This document shows, piece after piece, positions 1-9,550 of a stretch of DNA of 64,000 nt. Source of the DNA: Vallitaleaceae bacterium (GTDB lineage: Bacteria > Bacillota > Clostridia > Lachnospirales > Vallitaleaceae). The stretch lies in contig JANQFZ010000084.1 of NCBI GenBank assembly GCA_028277605.1, positions 1 through 64,000 of the forward strand, given 5' to 3'. The position numbers were made by a program, and so were the translations under genes. The notes beneath the pieces were generated by a model that was given only the letters and a program-made list of their open reading frames with translations, was not told where the DNA came from and did not search any database. The first letter of the stretch is position 1. The number at the start of each line of letters is the position of its first letter.

Positions 1-43
1 GAATAATAAGTTTTTAAAGCATATTTTATAATATTATATAACA

Positions 44-78
44 AAAGCCCCTATTACGAATTACGTAGTAAGGGCTTT
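44..78 (-). terminator. Terminator after efp
   Basis: An inverted repeat (AAAGCCC at 44-50 and GGGCTTT at 72-78) with a partly paired centre lies just downstream of the efp stop. On the minus strand it is followed by a T-rich run. It probably ends the aro/efp transcript. Confidence 0.6.
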
Positions 79-115
79 ATTCTTCATCATTTCTTAAACT
101 ATAACGAATAAGAGA

Positions 116-673
116 TTACACTCTGGACAAGTACTCTCCAGTTCTTGTATCAATCTTAATCTTATCACCAATATTTACAAATAATGGGACGTTCACCTGT
201 GCTCCTGTCTCAACGGTTGCTGGTTTGGTTGCTCCTGTTGCTGTATCCCCTTTCATCCCTGGCTCAGTATGTGTAATATCAAGCTCAACAAATAAGGGGG
301 GTTCAATACCAAATACAACACTATTATGAGACAATATCTTAACCATGTCATTTTCTTTAACAAACTTTAACGTATCACCCAATTGTTCTTGATTTAATGC
401 AATTTGGTCATAGGTTTCAACATCCATAAAATGAAATAACTCTCCATCGGTATATAAATACTGCATATCTTTTCTTTCTATATGTGCTTTAGGCATTTTC
501 TCACTAGGTCTAAAGGATTTCTCAATAATTGATCCTGTTTTAAGATTTCTTAATTTGGTTCTAACAAAGGCAGCACCCTTGCCGGGTTTAACATGCTGAA
601 ATTCAAGTACTACAAAAATATTCTTCTCATACTCAATCGTTAAACCATTTCTAAAATCGCCTGCTGATACCAT
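116..673 (-). CDS. efp: Elongation factor P
   Basis: EF-P, 185 residues, the usual family length. It binds between the P and E sites of the ribosome and relieves stalling at polyproline stretches. The N-terminal KOW-like domain carries the loop PGKGAAF with Lys32, the position that is modified or acts directly in this family. Two OB-type domains follow (about 65-128 and 130-185), ending in the typical [12 protein letters not shown]. It is the last gene of a co-directional run yqeG-aroE-aroK-aroQ-efp, and placing efp after shikimate genes is common in Clostridia. A start preceded by AAGGAGGGC on the minus strand supports position 673. Confidence 0.97.
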   Translation of the reverse strand: MVSAGDFRNGLTIEYEKNIFVVLEFQHVKPGKGAAFVRTKLRNLKTGSIIEKSFRPSEKMPKAHIERKDMQYLYTDGELFHFMDVETYDQIALNQEQLGDTLKFVKENDMVKILSHNSVVFGIEPPLFVELDITHTEPGMKGDTATGATKPATVETGAQVNVPLFVNIGDKIKIDTRTGEYLSRV

Positions 674-715
674 CGGCTTAGCCCTCCTTAAATATGCTTA
701 CTTATCCAGTTCTTT

Positions 716-1147
716 TTATAATTCTATTAACTTCTCCATAGCCATACAATAACCGTCAAGTCCTTTACCAAAAATCTGATCCATGCAAACACATTTTGTT
801 ACACTGGTATGTCTAAAGGTTTCTCTTTCATAGATGTTCGAGATATGCACCTCAATGGTTGGTATAGAAATAGATTCAATGGCATCTCTTATGGCATAGC
901 TATAATGTGTATAGGCTCCTGGATTAATAACGATTCCATCCACATGATCCATATAGCACTTTTGCAACTTATCTATAATAGCTCCTTCAGAGTTGGATTG
1001 AAAAACATCAACCCCAATTTTAAGCTGTTCTGCTTTATTTTTAATCATAGCCACAAGTGTTTCATAGGTCTCATGACCATAAATACTTTTTTTTCTAATT
1101 CCTAAAAAATTCAGATTTGGTCCATTAATAACCGTAATTTTTTTCAT
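716..1147 (-). CDS. aroQ: 3-dehydroquinate dehydratase, type II
   Basis: Converts 3-dehydroquinate to 3-dehydroshikimate in aromatic amino-acid synthesis, in the cytoplasm. The 143 residues match the type II (AroQ) family. The signature GPNLNFLG near residues 9-16 is followed by Arg18 and Tyr23 of the active-site loop, NPGAYTHYS carries the substrate-binding Asn, and EVHISNIYERE carries the catalytic His. It lies between aroK and efp with short gaps, so it is very probably co-transcribed with aroK and aroE. Confidence 0.96.
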   Translation of the reverse strand: MKKITVINGPNLNFLGIRKKSIYGHETYETLVAMIKNKAEQLKIGVDVFQSNSEGAIIDKLQKCYMDHVDGIVINPGAYTHYSYAIRDAIESISIPTIEVHISNIYERETFRHTSVTKCVCMDQIFGKGLDGYCMAMEKLIEL

Positions 1148-1159
1148 ATGACACCCTCA

Positions 1160-1663
1160 CTATAATAAGGATAGAATCTCATTGATAATATGATCAGGCG
1201 TCTTTCCAGAAGTCTGAATAATAACATCTGCTGAACTTAAGTATATGCCTTCTCTTTCATCTAACAGACGTTTGATGGTCATTTCCTTATCATCTCCCAT
1301 TAACAACGGTCTGGTCGTATCTTCCTTTAAGTTTTTTATAATATGATTAAAATCAGCGTGAAGAAATAATACAGTACCTAATGCCTTTAATTGTTTAACA
1401 TTTTCTTCTTTTAGAATAATTCCCCCACCAGTAGCTAATACTGTTTTGCTGTTTAGCTTCAACTGTTTTAAAAAATTGGTTTCCAACTCCCTAAAAAAAG
1501 CTTCACCAGATTTAGTAAAAATTTCGGATATTGAACAGTTCTCCTGCTCTTCAATCTTTTCATCCATATCCATAAATCTATAGCTCAATTTATCAGCCAG
1601 CAATCGACCGATTAATGATTTGCCACTACCCATAAATCCAATCAAAATAATATTATCCTTCAT
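1160..1663 (-). CDS. aroK: Shikimate kinase
   Basis: Phosphorylates shikimate to shikimate 3-phosphate using ATP. The P-loop is GFMGSGKS near residues 8-15 and the MDMDEKIEE segment carries the Mg/shikimate-binding Asp. GGG (ATGGGII) and the lid region around Arg (EDTTRPLL) are present. I start the gene at 1663 (MKDNIILIG, 167 residues) because TAGGTGG sits 5-6 bases upstream. An in-frame ATG at 1693 has no comparable site. It sits between aroE and aroQ in the shikimate operon. Confidence 0.95.
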   Translation of the reverse strand: MKDNIILIGFMGSGKSLIGRLLADKLSYRFMDMDEKIEEQENCSISEIFTKSGEAFFRELETNFLKQLKLNSKTVLATGGGIILKEENVKQLKALGTVLFLHADFNHIIKNLKEDTTRPLLMGDDKEMTIKRLLDEREGIYLSSADVIIQTSGKTPDHIINEILSLL

Positions 1664-1716
1664 TAAACCACCTATCTTTATTTGTGCCAACATGATTGAC
1701 TTATATTTTATTAAAG

Positions 1717-2583
1717 TTATTGATAAATAGTATGTTTTAGCTCTTGAAGTATTTCATCTGATACTATTTTGTCAACCCTTTGATGATGCCAAAGCTCAAA
1801 TGCTTTAACGGCTTGATAAAACAACATTTCTAATCCATTGACACTATAACAGCCATTGACCTGCGCTTGATGTAAAAATTTTGTTTGTGCAGGGTTATAA
1901 ATCAAATCAACAGCATAATGACACTTTTTATAAAAGGTATCCTCTTGAATTGGGCTATGATCAATCTTAGGATACATGCCCAGCGGTGTACACTGTATTG
2001 CAATATCTATTTCTTCTAGCTTTGAAATCTCATCATAATTCAGTATGTCTATCGGTAAGGTATAGTATTTTTTGACTTGTTCTTTTAAAAGATAAGACTC
2101 CTCATAGCTCCGATTAATGATAGATATACGACTCGCTTCTTGGCTCGCACATAAAATAGCTGCTGCTTTAGCAGCACCTCCAGCTCCTATCAAAACAATA
2201 TGACCTTTTCTTAGTGAAATTTGGTTATTGATTAAACACTGCTTTAAGCCTTCTATATCTGTATTATAACCACTCATTCCTTCTGAGGTTACTACAATTG
2301 TATTGACTGCACCAGCTTGTTTTGCTAATTTATGAATGGTATCTAACTCGCTCATGACCTCAACCTTATAAGGCACAGTAACGTTTAACCCTTGGACACC
2401 TAATGCTTTTGCTCCTTGAATAGAAGCCTTTAAATTGCCGCTCGTTACATGAAATGGCACATAAACCATATTTATATTGAGTGCTTCTGCCAAACTGTTA
2501 TGAATGAAAGGAGATAGGGTGTGTTCGACGGGATTACCAATCAATCCGTATATCTTAGTTTTGCCATTAACGGTTTTGTTCAT
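1717..2583 (-). CDS. aroE: Shikimate dehydrogenase
   Basis: NADP-dependent reduction of 3-dehydroshikimate to shikimate. The 288-residue protein shows the substrate motif GNPVEHTLSP near the N-terminus, the catalytic Lys in NVTVPYK (about residue 73), the nucleotide-binding GAGGAAKAA near 133-141, and the C-terminal NGLEMLFYQA helix. Its start overlaps the end of the upstream yqeG gene by 17 bases, so the two are translationally close. It is followed by aroK and aroQ. Confidence 0.96.
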   Translation of the reverse strand: MNKTVNGKTKIYGLIGNPVEHTLSPFIHNSLAEALNINMVYVPFHVTSGNLKASIQGAKALGVQGLNVTVPYKVEVMSELDTIHKLAKQAGAVNTIVVTSEGMSGYNTDIEGLKQCLINNQISLRKGHIVLIGAGGAAKAAAILCASQEASRISIINRSYEESYLLKEQVKKYYTLPIDILNYDEISKLEEIDIAIQCTPLGMYPKIDHSPIQEDTFYKKCHYAVDLIYNPAQTKFLHQAQVNGCYSVNGLEMLFYQAVKAFELWHHQRVDKIVSDEILQELKHTIYQ

Positions 2584-3085
2584 AATTTGTCTTCCATTTC
2601 TTATAGGATTGTAAAATCTTATTTTCTGTGCCTCTCTTAATCTTCGTAAACCAATGTTCCTTTTCGGACAGAGGATTCACTAATATGGTTCTGATTCCTA
2701 GTTTATTCCCACCATAGATATCAGTAAATATCTGATCCCCAATTAAAGCCGTCGTGTCTTTTGATGATTGAATAGACTGCATCGCTCTTTTTAGATTTCG
2801 TGTAAAAGGTTTTTTTGCTTTAGGATATGCAAGCAGCTTTAATTTTTCATTAAACCTGAGTACTCTTTTTTTATTATTATTGGATACTAAAGCAATAGTA
2901 AAACCCTTTTCTTTCAATGACATAAAGAGGTCAATAATATTAGTATCTGGATGCTCCACATGACAAGGTACCAGTGTATTATCTATATCAAACAATAAGC
3001 CTCGTACACCTTCTTTATAAAGCTTGGTATACTCGACATCATAAATAGAATCGACAATCTGATTGGGAAACAATCGTTTAAGCAT
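2567..3085 (-). CDS. yqeG: YqeG-family HAD IIIA-type phosphatase
   Basis: A 172-residue HAD-superfamily protein. Motif I is DIDNTLV (nucleophile Asp and +2 Asp), motif II is SNN (ALVSNNNKKR), and motif III/IV is GDQIFTDI. The family is widespread in Firmicutes and often sits beside shikimate or 30S-assembly genes. Its physiological substrate is not firmly known, and in Bacillus yqeG neighbours aroE and yqeH. It is the first gene of this five-gene run, directly downstream of a good promoter. Confidence 0.9.
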   Translation of the reverse strand: MLKRLFPNQIVDSIYDVEYTKLYKEGVRGLLFDIDNTLVPCHVEHPDTNIIDLFMSLKEKGFTIALVSNNNKKRVLRFNEKLKLLAYPKAKKPFTRNLKRAMQSIQSSKDTTALIGDQIFTDIYGGNKLGIRTILVNPLSEKEHWFTKIKRGTENKILQSYKKWKTNYEQNR

Positions 3086-3116
3086 TTTATCACCCTAACT
3101 AAATTTTGTCAACTTG

Positions 3117-3145
3117 ATTATATCAGTTCTATTTTGATAATACAA
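3117..3145 (-). promoter_or_regulatory. Promoter of yqeG-aro-efp operon
   Basis: On the minus strand TTGTAT (3140-3145) and a perfect TATAAT (3117-3122) are 17 bases apart, about 30 bases upstream of the yqeG start at 3085. This is a good housekeeping (sigma-A) promoter. Confidence 0.7.
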
Positions 3146-3178
3146 TGTTTTTCAATAAAATGATAGGAATCAACACTT

Positions 3179-3745
3179 CTACGGCTTATTCCTAAATGTT
3201 ACTTGATTTGAAACATCTAAAGTGGCATCACCGTTTTCTAAATCTAATTCTATAATGAGGGAATGACAGTCAGCAAAATTCGTATCTCCTGCACGTAACG
3301 TAATATTAGCTATGTGTCTACTTAATTCCACCTCATTAGGAGAATCAGAAAAATCGCTTGTTGAGCTTTTAGAGTATTTTAAGGTTTTATCATCTAAACG
3401 AAATTGATGGTAATCATTTGTACCCTCTACAGTATCATATAGCTCTAATACAAAGCATTGAACATTGAGTATATCTGTTTCATTACTTAAATCTATTTCT
3501 TGAATATGTCCCTCATTATCTACATCTATTTTTTTTAATCCTTTAGATTCTATAGCAATATCTACGATTTTATTTAAAGCAGACTGTCCATCCTGCTGAA
3601 TGGTTACAATATCTGTATTTAATTCAAAACTTATGCTGTGGGTTGTTAAAAATGAGCTAATGACAGCAAGCATCATGCCGCCAATCAAAATGGCGGTAAG
3701 TAACTCAACAACTGTAAAACCATCTTGATTTTTTAGTCTTCCCAT
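3179..3745 (-). CDS. Minor pilin-like prepilin (PilW/PulJ-like)
   Basis: A 188-residue prepilin. The N-terminal motif QDGFTVVELLTAILIGGMML is a type III signal: cleavage after Gly by prepilin peptidase, Glu at +5, then a hydrophobic pilin helix. The remainder is a small soluble domain with no recognised fold. The start at 3745 is chosen because AAAAGGGG precedes it. The in-frame ATG at 3787 would add an unrelated leader. It is the last gene of the type IV pilus operon and follows PilX-like and PilV-like genes, the usual place for minor pilins. Confidence 0.82.
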   Translation of the reverse strand: MGRLKNQDGFTVVELLTAILIGGMMLAVISSFLTTHSISFELNTDIVTIQQDGQSALNKIVDIAIESKGLKKIDVDNEGHIQEIDLSNETDILNVQCFVLELYDTVEGTNDYHQFRLDDKTLKYSKSSTSDFSDSPNEVELSRHIANITLRAGDTNFADCHSLIIELDLENGDATLDVSNQVTFRNKP

Positions 3746-3846
3746 TGTAACACCCCTTTTATTTAAAAAACAAAAGAAATATATCATTAGAGATACATTT
3801 TTGTCGTTAGTTTTTTATTATAATACATATCTTATTTCTTTTATTA

Positions 3847-5961
3847 TCACTGATGTGTCCAATTTTCTAATGACATTAAACGCGTGGGATTTAATATTTC
3901 ATTATCTGCATGGGTGGTAATCTCTGGTATATCATGTACCGTTATATACTCATCACTTTCTTTGGGAAATAAGGGTTGCAAATCATATTTTTTTATTGCT
4001 TCAGCGATAAATTGATGGTTGTCCTCTGAGTTGTTAAATGTTACATTTGCTCCATCGTTAATATTAATATTTCCTCCTGCAATAATACAGCCATTATATG
4101 TAAACGTACCACAAATATTGATATTGCCTTTGCTTATGATAAGACCTGTAACGGTTGTATTATCGCTGATATCAGTGCCATTTAGCTTAACTTTTCCGTC
4201 TGAACAAGATAAGTTGATGTCATTTTCCGTACTATTAATACATATAACTGTCTTTTTCTCTGGTTTTGACTCGTTGATATTGTAGACTATACCCTGATCA
4301 TTATTCCATGTGAAATAATTATTTGTTAAATAGCTACTCCTTAAGTCAAATTCTAGCGACTTACTATGAGCCACTTCCTGTGCTGTTCCTATATCCATAT
4401 TAATATTTTCAGATGATATAGATAAATCACCAGATTCATTTTTATCTACTCTTAAGCCTATTGTATAGAGTTTGTCTAAGTTATCATTAATTGATTTATC
4501 TATAATATTGATATCAATATTCCCATTGCCAAGATCTAATTCTTGTGTCCCTATAGTATGACAATACTCTTTAAAATATTTTATTTTATCGAATACAATA
4601 AATGATGTATTATCATCAAACTTATAGCCTAGTTTTAAAGGCTCTTCAGTAAAAAGAGTATTTTTGAAAGCTCCATCATTAAATTTTTCAGCGTAAGCTC
4701 TATAATTTCCTTTAATTGAAACACTTTCTCCCGTTTGATACGGCCATACATCGCTATTTTCAATATTAGGATCTATATAAGCAGTACCTACCACAACTAT
4801 TTCATGACCTTGTATAACTAAACTTGAACTGGATAAATCAGCATTAGTTAGAATACAACTACTTTTATTATGGGTGTCTGAACTTGAACCATCAGAAAAT
4901 CCATAATAATTTCCAATTATTTTTATTTTATTATCTATCCCATTGAGTTCAATATCATCTTTTACATAAACATTTGAGTACTCTTTGCTGTCACCTTTAC
5001 AAGTCGTATCAGTACTACTTATCTCAATTTCTGCCCCAGCACAATTTTTTGGTGTAACTAAACTATTGCAATATATCTCTGAATTAATAATATTGATTAG
5101 TCCCCCATTGCCTGTTTGAATATAACTATCAGTAAATATTTCGCTATTGTTGATGTTCATAGTACCATTAGTAGCAAGGATACCTTTATCTACTTCACTT
5201 CCTTTAACAAATATATCTCCATTAATAGTTATAGTTGAATTGGATAAGTTAAAATCCTGCATAGAAACTAAAGCACTTTGCCATAAAGGATTCTTTTCAA
5301 TTCTTGTAAGGTTTTCAGTAACCCCTACTGGGTATACACCATTGGGATCTTGAATTACCACATCTGCTGTTACTTTTTTTTCTAACCCCTTGTATTGAAA
5401 ATTGGATTCAATACTTATTGTTAGAGAATTTGCTGATGAAGTAATTGATACTGCTTTAGTATCATAGTTTTCATCTTCTTCTTCACTAACCTTTATAATA
5501 AAAGTCTCATTATTGATTGCTTCTTCTATTTTACTTAACTTATTATTAGTATTAAAATAATCCCAAAAACCAATAGAAAATTGTTCTTTTGCGTAGTCTT
5601 GTAATTTCTCTTGATTTAAAGAACCATCTTCCTTTATATATTCAGGATAGTCTAAATTATGATTCGGGTCATTTTTTTTACTTTCTAAATCTGCTTCAAT
5701 AGTTGCTTTTAATACGTCTAAGTTATCCTTTGCAGTTTCATCTCCAGATTTTAATGCATTTTTAACTTCTAACCCAACATAAGCATAGACTTGATCGACA
5801 CCAGATTCTGAATAATATAGGGTCTGTTTCATGGACTGATCTGTTTTTTTCATCTTAACATTTAAGGTGGTCATCATAAGTAGAGCAGTTCCTAAAACTG
5901 ATAATATGATTATAGTAACCATAACCATTAATAAAGTTGAACCTTTTTCATTCTTTACCAT
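3847..5961 (-). CDS. Large PilX-like pilus protein
   Basis: A 704-residue protein whose first 65 residues match the PilX N-terminal domain: NEKGSTLLMVMVTIIILSVL, a hydrophobic helix, then YYSESGVDQV. It lacks a Glu at +5 typical of classical pilins, as PilX proteins often do. Residues about 220-400 and 560-640 contain short runs of the type INNSEIF, INGDI, NINDGANV, suggesting a repetitive beta-solenoid-like fold. Far larger than usual PilX (about 200 residues), it may be a tip or adhesin component. Function is inferred from position between two minor pilin genes. Confidence 0.75.
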   Translation of the reverse strand: MVKNEKGSTLLMVMVTIIILSVLGTALLMMTTLNVKMKKTDQSMKQTLYYSESGVDQVYAYVGLEVKNALKSGDETAKDNLDVLKATIEADLESKKNDPNHNLDYPEYIKEDGSLNQEKLQDYAKEQFSIGFWDYFNTNNKLSKIEEAINNETFIIKVSEEEDENYDTKAVSITSSANSLTISIESNFQYKGLEKKVTADVVIQDPNGVYPVGVTENLTRIEKNPLWQSALVSMQDFNLSNSTITINGDIFVKGSEVDKGILATNGTMNINNSEIFTDSYIQTGNGGLINIINSEIYCNSLVTPKNCAGAEIEISSTDTTCKGDSKEYSNVYVKDDIELNGIDNKIKIIGNYYGFSDGSSSDTHNKSSCILTNADLSSSSLVIQGHEIVVVGTAYIDPNIENSDVWPYQTGESVSIKGNYRAYAEKFNDGAFKNTLFTEEPLKLGYKFDDNTSFIVFDKIKYFKEYCHTIGTQELDLGNGNIDINIIDKSINDNLDKLYTIGLRVDKNESGDLSISSENINMDIGTAQEVAHSKSLEFDLRSSYLTNNYFTWNNDQGIVYNINESKPEKKTVICINSTENDINLSCSDGKVKLNGTDISDNTTVTGLIISKGNINICGTFTYNGCIIAGGNININDGANVTFNNSEDNHQFIAEAIKKYDLQPLFPKESDEYITVHDIPEITTHADNEILNPTRLMSLENWTHQ

Positions 5962-5978
5962 ACTTATGAATACCCCCT

Positions 5979-6809
5979 TTAAATAATTTTGGTAGCTGTA
6001 ACTGTATTTAATAATTTTTCATTTTTCTTAACGCTAACCGTTATCGTATATATCAAATCAAATTCAGTTGAATTTTCAGTTTTATTTAAATAAACCGTTT
6101 CAATATTTCCTTCAATGTAATTTATAGTAGGATTAACTTGATCATCTGTTACCTTCAAAACATGTAAAGTAATTTTCCCACTATCTTTATTAGTAACGTT
6201 TATTCTAGTCTTAACATTAGTTGTACCGTTAGGAGCATTACATTCAATTAGGTCAAGTTGTTCATTTGTTAAACTTATTCCATTGATTAGTTTAACGTCA
6301 ACATGATTATCTTCTGACACACTATGGGTAATCGAAACTTTACCCATATCATATATTAGGTTGATTTCTCTAATATTTTCATCACCAGTATAGATTATAT
6401 CAGATTCAATTAACTCTTGAGGGTTAGCAGTTGATGCTCCATATAATTTAAATTTATTCTCTTCAACTGTGGTTAACTCAATTTTATAGTCATACTCAAA
6501 AGTCGCACTACCATCTATTTTATAGTCCTCTGCCAACTTGTTTATGGTATATTCAATCTTATATCCATCTTTGGTTGTACTCGTTGTTTCGCCTACTAAA
6601 TTATTTAAATCATTTATAGAAAACGCTTTTATCTCTTCAACATACTTTTGAGCTAATTGATTAGCCACCAACTGTTCTCTTGTCTCTATAGAAGTCATCA
6701 AAGAACTATTAAAAATAAAAGCAATCGGTGTAAAGGCAATCCCAACGATAGCAATGGTTACAATTGCCTCTATCAATGTAAAGCCCTTTTCGTTTTTTAT
6801 GATACGCAT
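5979..6809 (-). CDS. Minor pilin-like prepilin (PilV-like)
   Basis: A 276-residue prepilin. The signal NEKGFTLIEAIVTIAIVGIA gives a cleavage site after Gly, Glu at +5 and a long hydrophobic helix, as in PilV/GspI proteins. The C-terminal soluble part is Thr/Asn/Glu rich and has no recognised domain. The start at 6809 is supported by GAAGGTGAG just upstream. An earlier in-frame ATG (6839) would overlap pilO. The true start is 4 bases past the pilO stop (6814), which implies coupled translation. Confidence 0.82.
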   Translation of the reverse strand: MRIIKNEKGFTLIEAIVTIAIVGIAFTPIAFIFNSSLMTSIETREQLVANQLAQKYVEEIKAFSINDLNNLVGETTSTTKDGYKIEYTINKLAEDYKIDGSATFEYDYKIELTTVEENKFKLYGASTANPQELIESDIIYTGDENIREINLIYDMGKVSITHSVSEDNHVDVKLINGISLTNEQLDLIECNAPNGTTNVKTRINVTNKDSGKITLHVLKVTDDQVNPTINYIEGNIETVYLNKTENSTEFDLIYTITVSVKKNEKLLNTVTATKII

Positions 6810-6813
6810 AGAC

Positions 6814-7914
6814 TCACCTTCTCGCATCCATAACATCACCTTTAGTTTTATTTAGCTTAAATCTAGGATCATCTTTATCATCATGATATTGTACAATGAT
6901 AGCAGGCTTATCTGTATCATTAATAATCGTTGCATTTACGCCGCTTTTGTCTTTTTCAGAATTTCTATCTTCACCATAGACTTTTATCTTAATATTTTCA
7001 CCCGGTTCAAAAGCAATCTTATCTTTATAGTTTTCAGGCATAGATTCTCTCGGTGTTTTATATCTGTAATAATAGGTATCTCCTTCTTTTAAGACATGCA
7101 ATTCAATAGCTATACTATCATTCTTATCTTCATATACATAGCTTTCAGCTTGTACATCATTGCTTTCTCCTATGATAACTGTCGTATAATCTGATGTAAT
7201 AGGCTTGAGCATTATAAAAAAATCCTCCTCATCCTGAGACTCTAAAGCGTCATCATTGTAAGCTTTGTATGAATAACCATCAAAAGGTTTAAATATTGAG
7301 GTTTTACCAATGCTATAGCCTTCTAACGCTGTCATACGTATGAGTTCTTCTGAATGAACAACGCCATAAAATGCTATAGATAGAGTTCCATTTAGAAAAC
7401 CATCTTCTAGATCATTAGACACCGCAAATGTATCAATGACCATTCTATGCCGATTCTGCATGTTATGAAAGTAATCCAGTAGTCCTTTTAGCTGAGCATA
7501 GCTACCCTTAAAGTCTAATGATATACCAATTTTTACTGCTGATTCTGTATAAGATTCTGTTTGTAAAGTATTCACTATTTCTATTTCATTAAAGGTAATA
7601 CTGGGAAAATACAGTTCTAATGAGTTCTCTATATCATCAACCTGCTTAATAATCCATTCTTGACTAATGATTGCAGGAAATTTTTTTTCTATAACTGCAA
7701 CCTGTGCCTTAAGCTTTTTTAGATTTTTCTCAACAACTGCTTTGTTAGAAGCACCTTGTAATTGATTATATTCTACTTGTAATTGATTGATTTCATCTTC
7801 TAAATCCTTTGCTCTAGTTGCAATAGGCTTGTAAGCAAATTGGTAGGCTGCTGCCAATACAACAACACATACTAGTACCACTAAGAGCTTTTTATCTCTA
7901 TCCGTTAAAGTCAT
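6814..7914 (-). CDS. pilO: Type IV pilus inner-membrane protein PilO-like
   Basis: A 366-residue protein. One N-terminal membrane helix (about residues 8-26, LLVVLVCVVVLAAAYQFAY) is followed by a coiled coil (about 35-80) and a ferredoxin-like domain, the layout of PilO. PilO and PilN form the alignment platform linking the cytoplasmic PilM ring to the pilus machine. The C-terminal about 150 residues go beyond canonical PilO and are of unknown role. It starts 3 bases after the pilMN fusion gene ends. Confidence 0.82.
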   Translation of the reverse strand: MTLTDRDKKLLVVLVCVVVLAAAYQFAYKPIATRAKDLEDEINQLQVEYNQLQGASNKAVVEKNLKKLKAQVAVIEKKFPAIISQEWIIKQVDDIENSLELYFPSITFNEIEIVNTLQTESYTESAVKIGISLDFKGSYAQLKGLLDYFHNMQNRHRMVIDTFAVSNDLEDGFLNGTLSIAFYGVVHSEELIRMTALEGYSIGKTSIFKPFDGYSYKAYNDDALESQDEEDFFIMLKPITSDYTTVIIGESNDVQAESYVYEDKNDSIAIELHVLKEGDTYYYRYKTPRESMPENYKDKIAFEPGENIKIKVYGEDRNSEKDKSGVNATIINDTDKPAIIVQYHDDKDDPRFKLNKTKGDVMDARR

Positions 7915-7917
7915 AGC

Positions 7918-9489
7918 CTATTCCCCCTTGCAGAAATCACATCTCATTGTAAATGAATAATGAACTTCTTGATTGTTATCAACTTCTTCTATGATAGCAG
8001 GTACATAAACAGATCTAAAATAGGGTAAATCTTTAATACTCTGTATAAATCTCGCAACCGTCATTTTATCCTTTGCTACGCAATTTAACATAAGCTGTTC
8101 ATTAGAATGATTCAAGCTTTTAAAAAATATATTCTCTGGCATTTGTTTTTCTATGGCTTCAATAATACTTAACATTTCTAAGGATGTATTATCTGATGAT
8201 GCCGATATACCTTTTAAAAACTCTAATTGTTCGGATAAAACTTTTGTGCTCTCCATTAAAACTGCGACTTCATGCGCTGCTTCTATTTGCTCCATCAATA
8301 CTTTTTTTTCATGCTTCATATGACTAATATGATTGAGCTGGTAAGTAACAAAAAGCACACTAGACAATCCTAGTAATATTCCCAGTTCAATCAATAATCT
8401 TAACTTATTTTTCTTTTGGCTTTTCTTCCTCACCGTATGAGGTAATAGATTTATCTTAGAATATGCACCACCAATGCAGATATGGAAAAAGCTATTAATC
8501 TCAGTGCTTTCTAATTCTTTGCTCTCCAACTGTGACATCTTCTCAAAGGTCTGTGTTTTGATATTAAAGTACTTTTCGATGTATTCTTCTATACCACATA
8601 GCTTTGAGCCGCCGCCTAGTAAATATATGTTGTTAATCTTATCAGAATGTCTAGTAGAAAAATAGTCTAATACTCTTGAAACCCCATTCAAAACTTGGTT
8701 TAATGGACTTGAAACAGTATTAGGCAGATAAGCATTAGAATCATCTTCTAATGTTATCAAAGCTTCTTCACAGAGCAGTTGACTCGCCTGTTCATAGGTC
8801 ACATCTCGAATAGCAGTTACTTTCTCAACCACAGCACTTACACCGTAGGGCATATTACGTAACAGTTGTATTTTCTGTTCTGCAATAAATGCAACTTGAG
8901 TCGTTTCACTACCTAAATCTATTACCATCGCTGATTCCTTTAATTGCTCTTGCTGTATAAAGTGAGCAAGACTGTTACCAACATAATCAATGCTATGTAA
9001 TCTTAGCCCTAAATGGTCGGTTAATTCAACATAAGACTCTACATGAGAGGATAAAGCAGCTACCAATTGTACTTTATATTTTTTTTCCTGTTTATTATGA
9101 ATTGTATCAACTATAGCATAGTCTACTATGTACTCATCTAGGTTCACTGGAAAATACTCTTGAACGTTCACTTGTATCAATGCTTTTAACTTATTTTTAC
9201 TCACTTTAGGAAGTTCCACTTCTCTTGTAATAATTCGAGTACTTGAAATAGAAAAAACAACCTCTTTTGTTTTGATTTGATGCTTTTCAATGGCTTTTCC
9301 TATTACTTTTTTTAAACCATCAATATCTATAAGCTTACCATCATGAATAGTATTGTCAGGCGTTTTTATTTTAACTGCATGCTTTAAAAACACCTTATTT
9401 CTTGTTCTAATCATTTCAGTAATCTTGATATGTTCCGATCCCATATCAATACTCATTAGCTTCTTAGAAAAAAAATCTGAAAAGGTCAT
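7918..9489 (-). CDS. pilM: PilM-PilN fusion, type IV pilus assembly
   Basis: A 523-residue protein joining two usually separate subunits. Residues 1 to about 350 are an actin-like PilM ATPase: MSIDMGSEHIKI phosphate loop, AMVIDLGSETTQVAF, and LGGGSKLCGIEEY. Residues about 355-523 look like PilN: the INLLP motif, a membrane helix (LLIELGILLGLSSVLFVTYQL), a coiled coil and a small alpha/beta domain. There is no stop between them. In most bacteria PilM binds the INLLP peptide of PilN, so here the contact is made in cis. It is followed immediately by pilO. Confidence 0.87.
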   Translation of the reverse strand: MTFSDFFSKKLMSIDMGSEHIKITEMIRTRNKVFLKHAVKIKTPDNTIHDGKLIDIDGLKKVIGKAIEKHQIKTKEVVFSISSTRIITREVELPKVSKNKLKALIQVNVQEYFPVNLDEYIVDYAIVDTIHNKQEKKYKVQLVAALSSHVESYVELTDHLGLRLHSIDYVGNSLAHFIQQEQLKESAMVIDLGSETTQVAFIAEQKIQLLRNMPYGVSAVVEKVTAIRDVTYEQASQLLCEEALITLEDDSNAYLPNTVSSPLNQVLNGVSRVLDYFSTRHSDKINNIYLLGGGSKLCGIEEYIEKYFNIKTQTFEKMSQLESKELESTEINSFFHICIGGAYSKINLLPHTVRKKSQKKNKLRLLIELGILLGLSSVLFVTYQLNHISHMKHEKKVLMEQIEAAHEVAVLMESTKVLSEQLEFLKGISASSDNTSLEMLSIIEAIEKQMPENIFFKSLNHSNEQLMLNCVAKDKMTVARFIQSIKDLPYFRSVYVPAIIEEVDNNQEVHYSFTMRCDFCKGE

Positions 9490-9550
9490 AGCTTTCCCCC
9501 TCTCTTGTCCATTACTGAGTCATTATCTTATTAATTATTTAAGAATCTAG

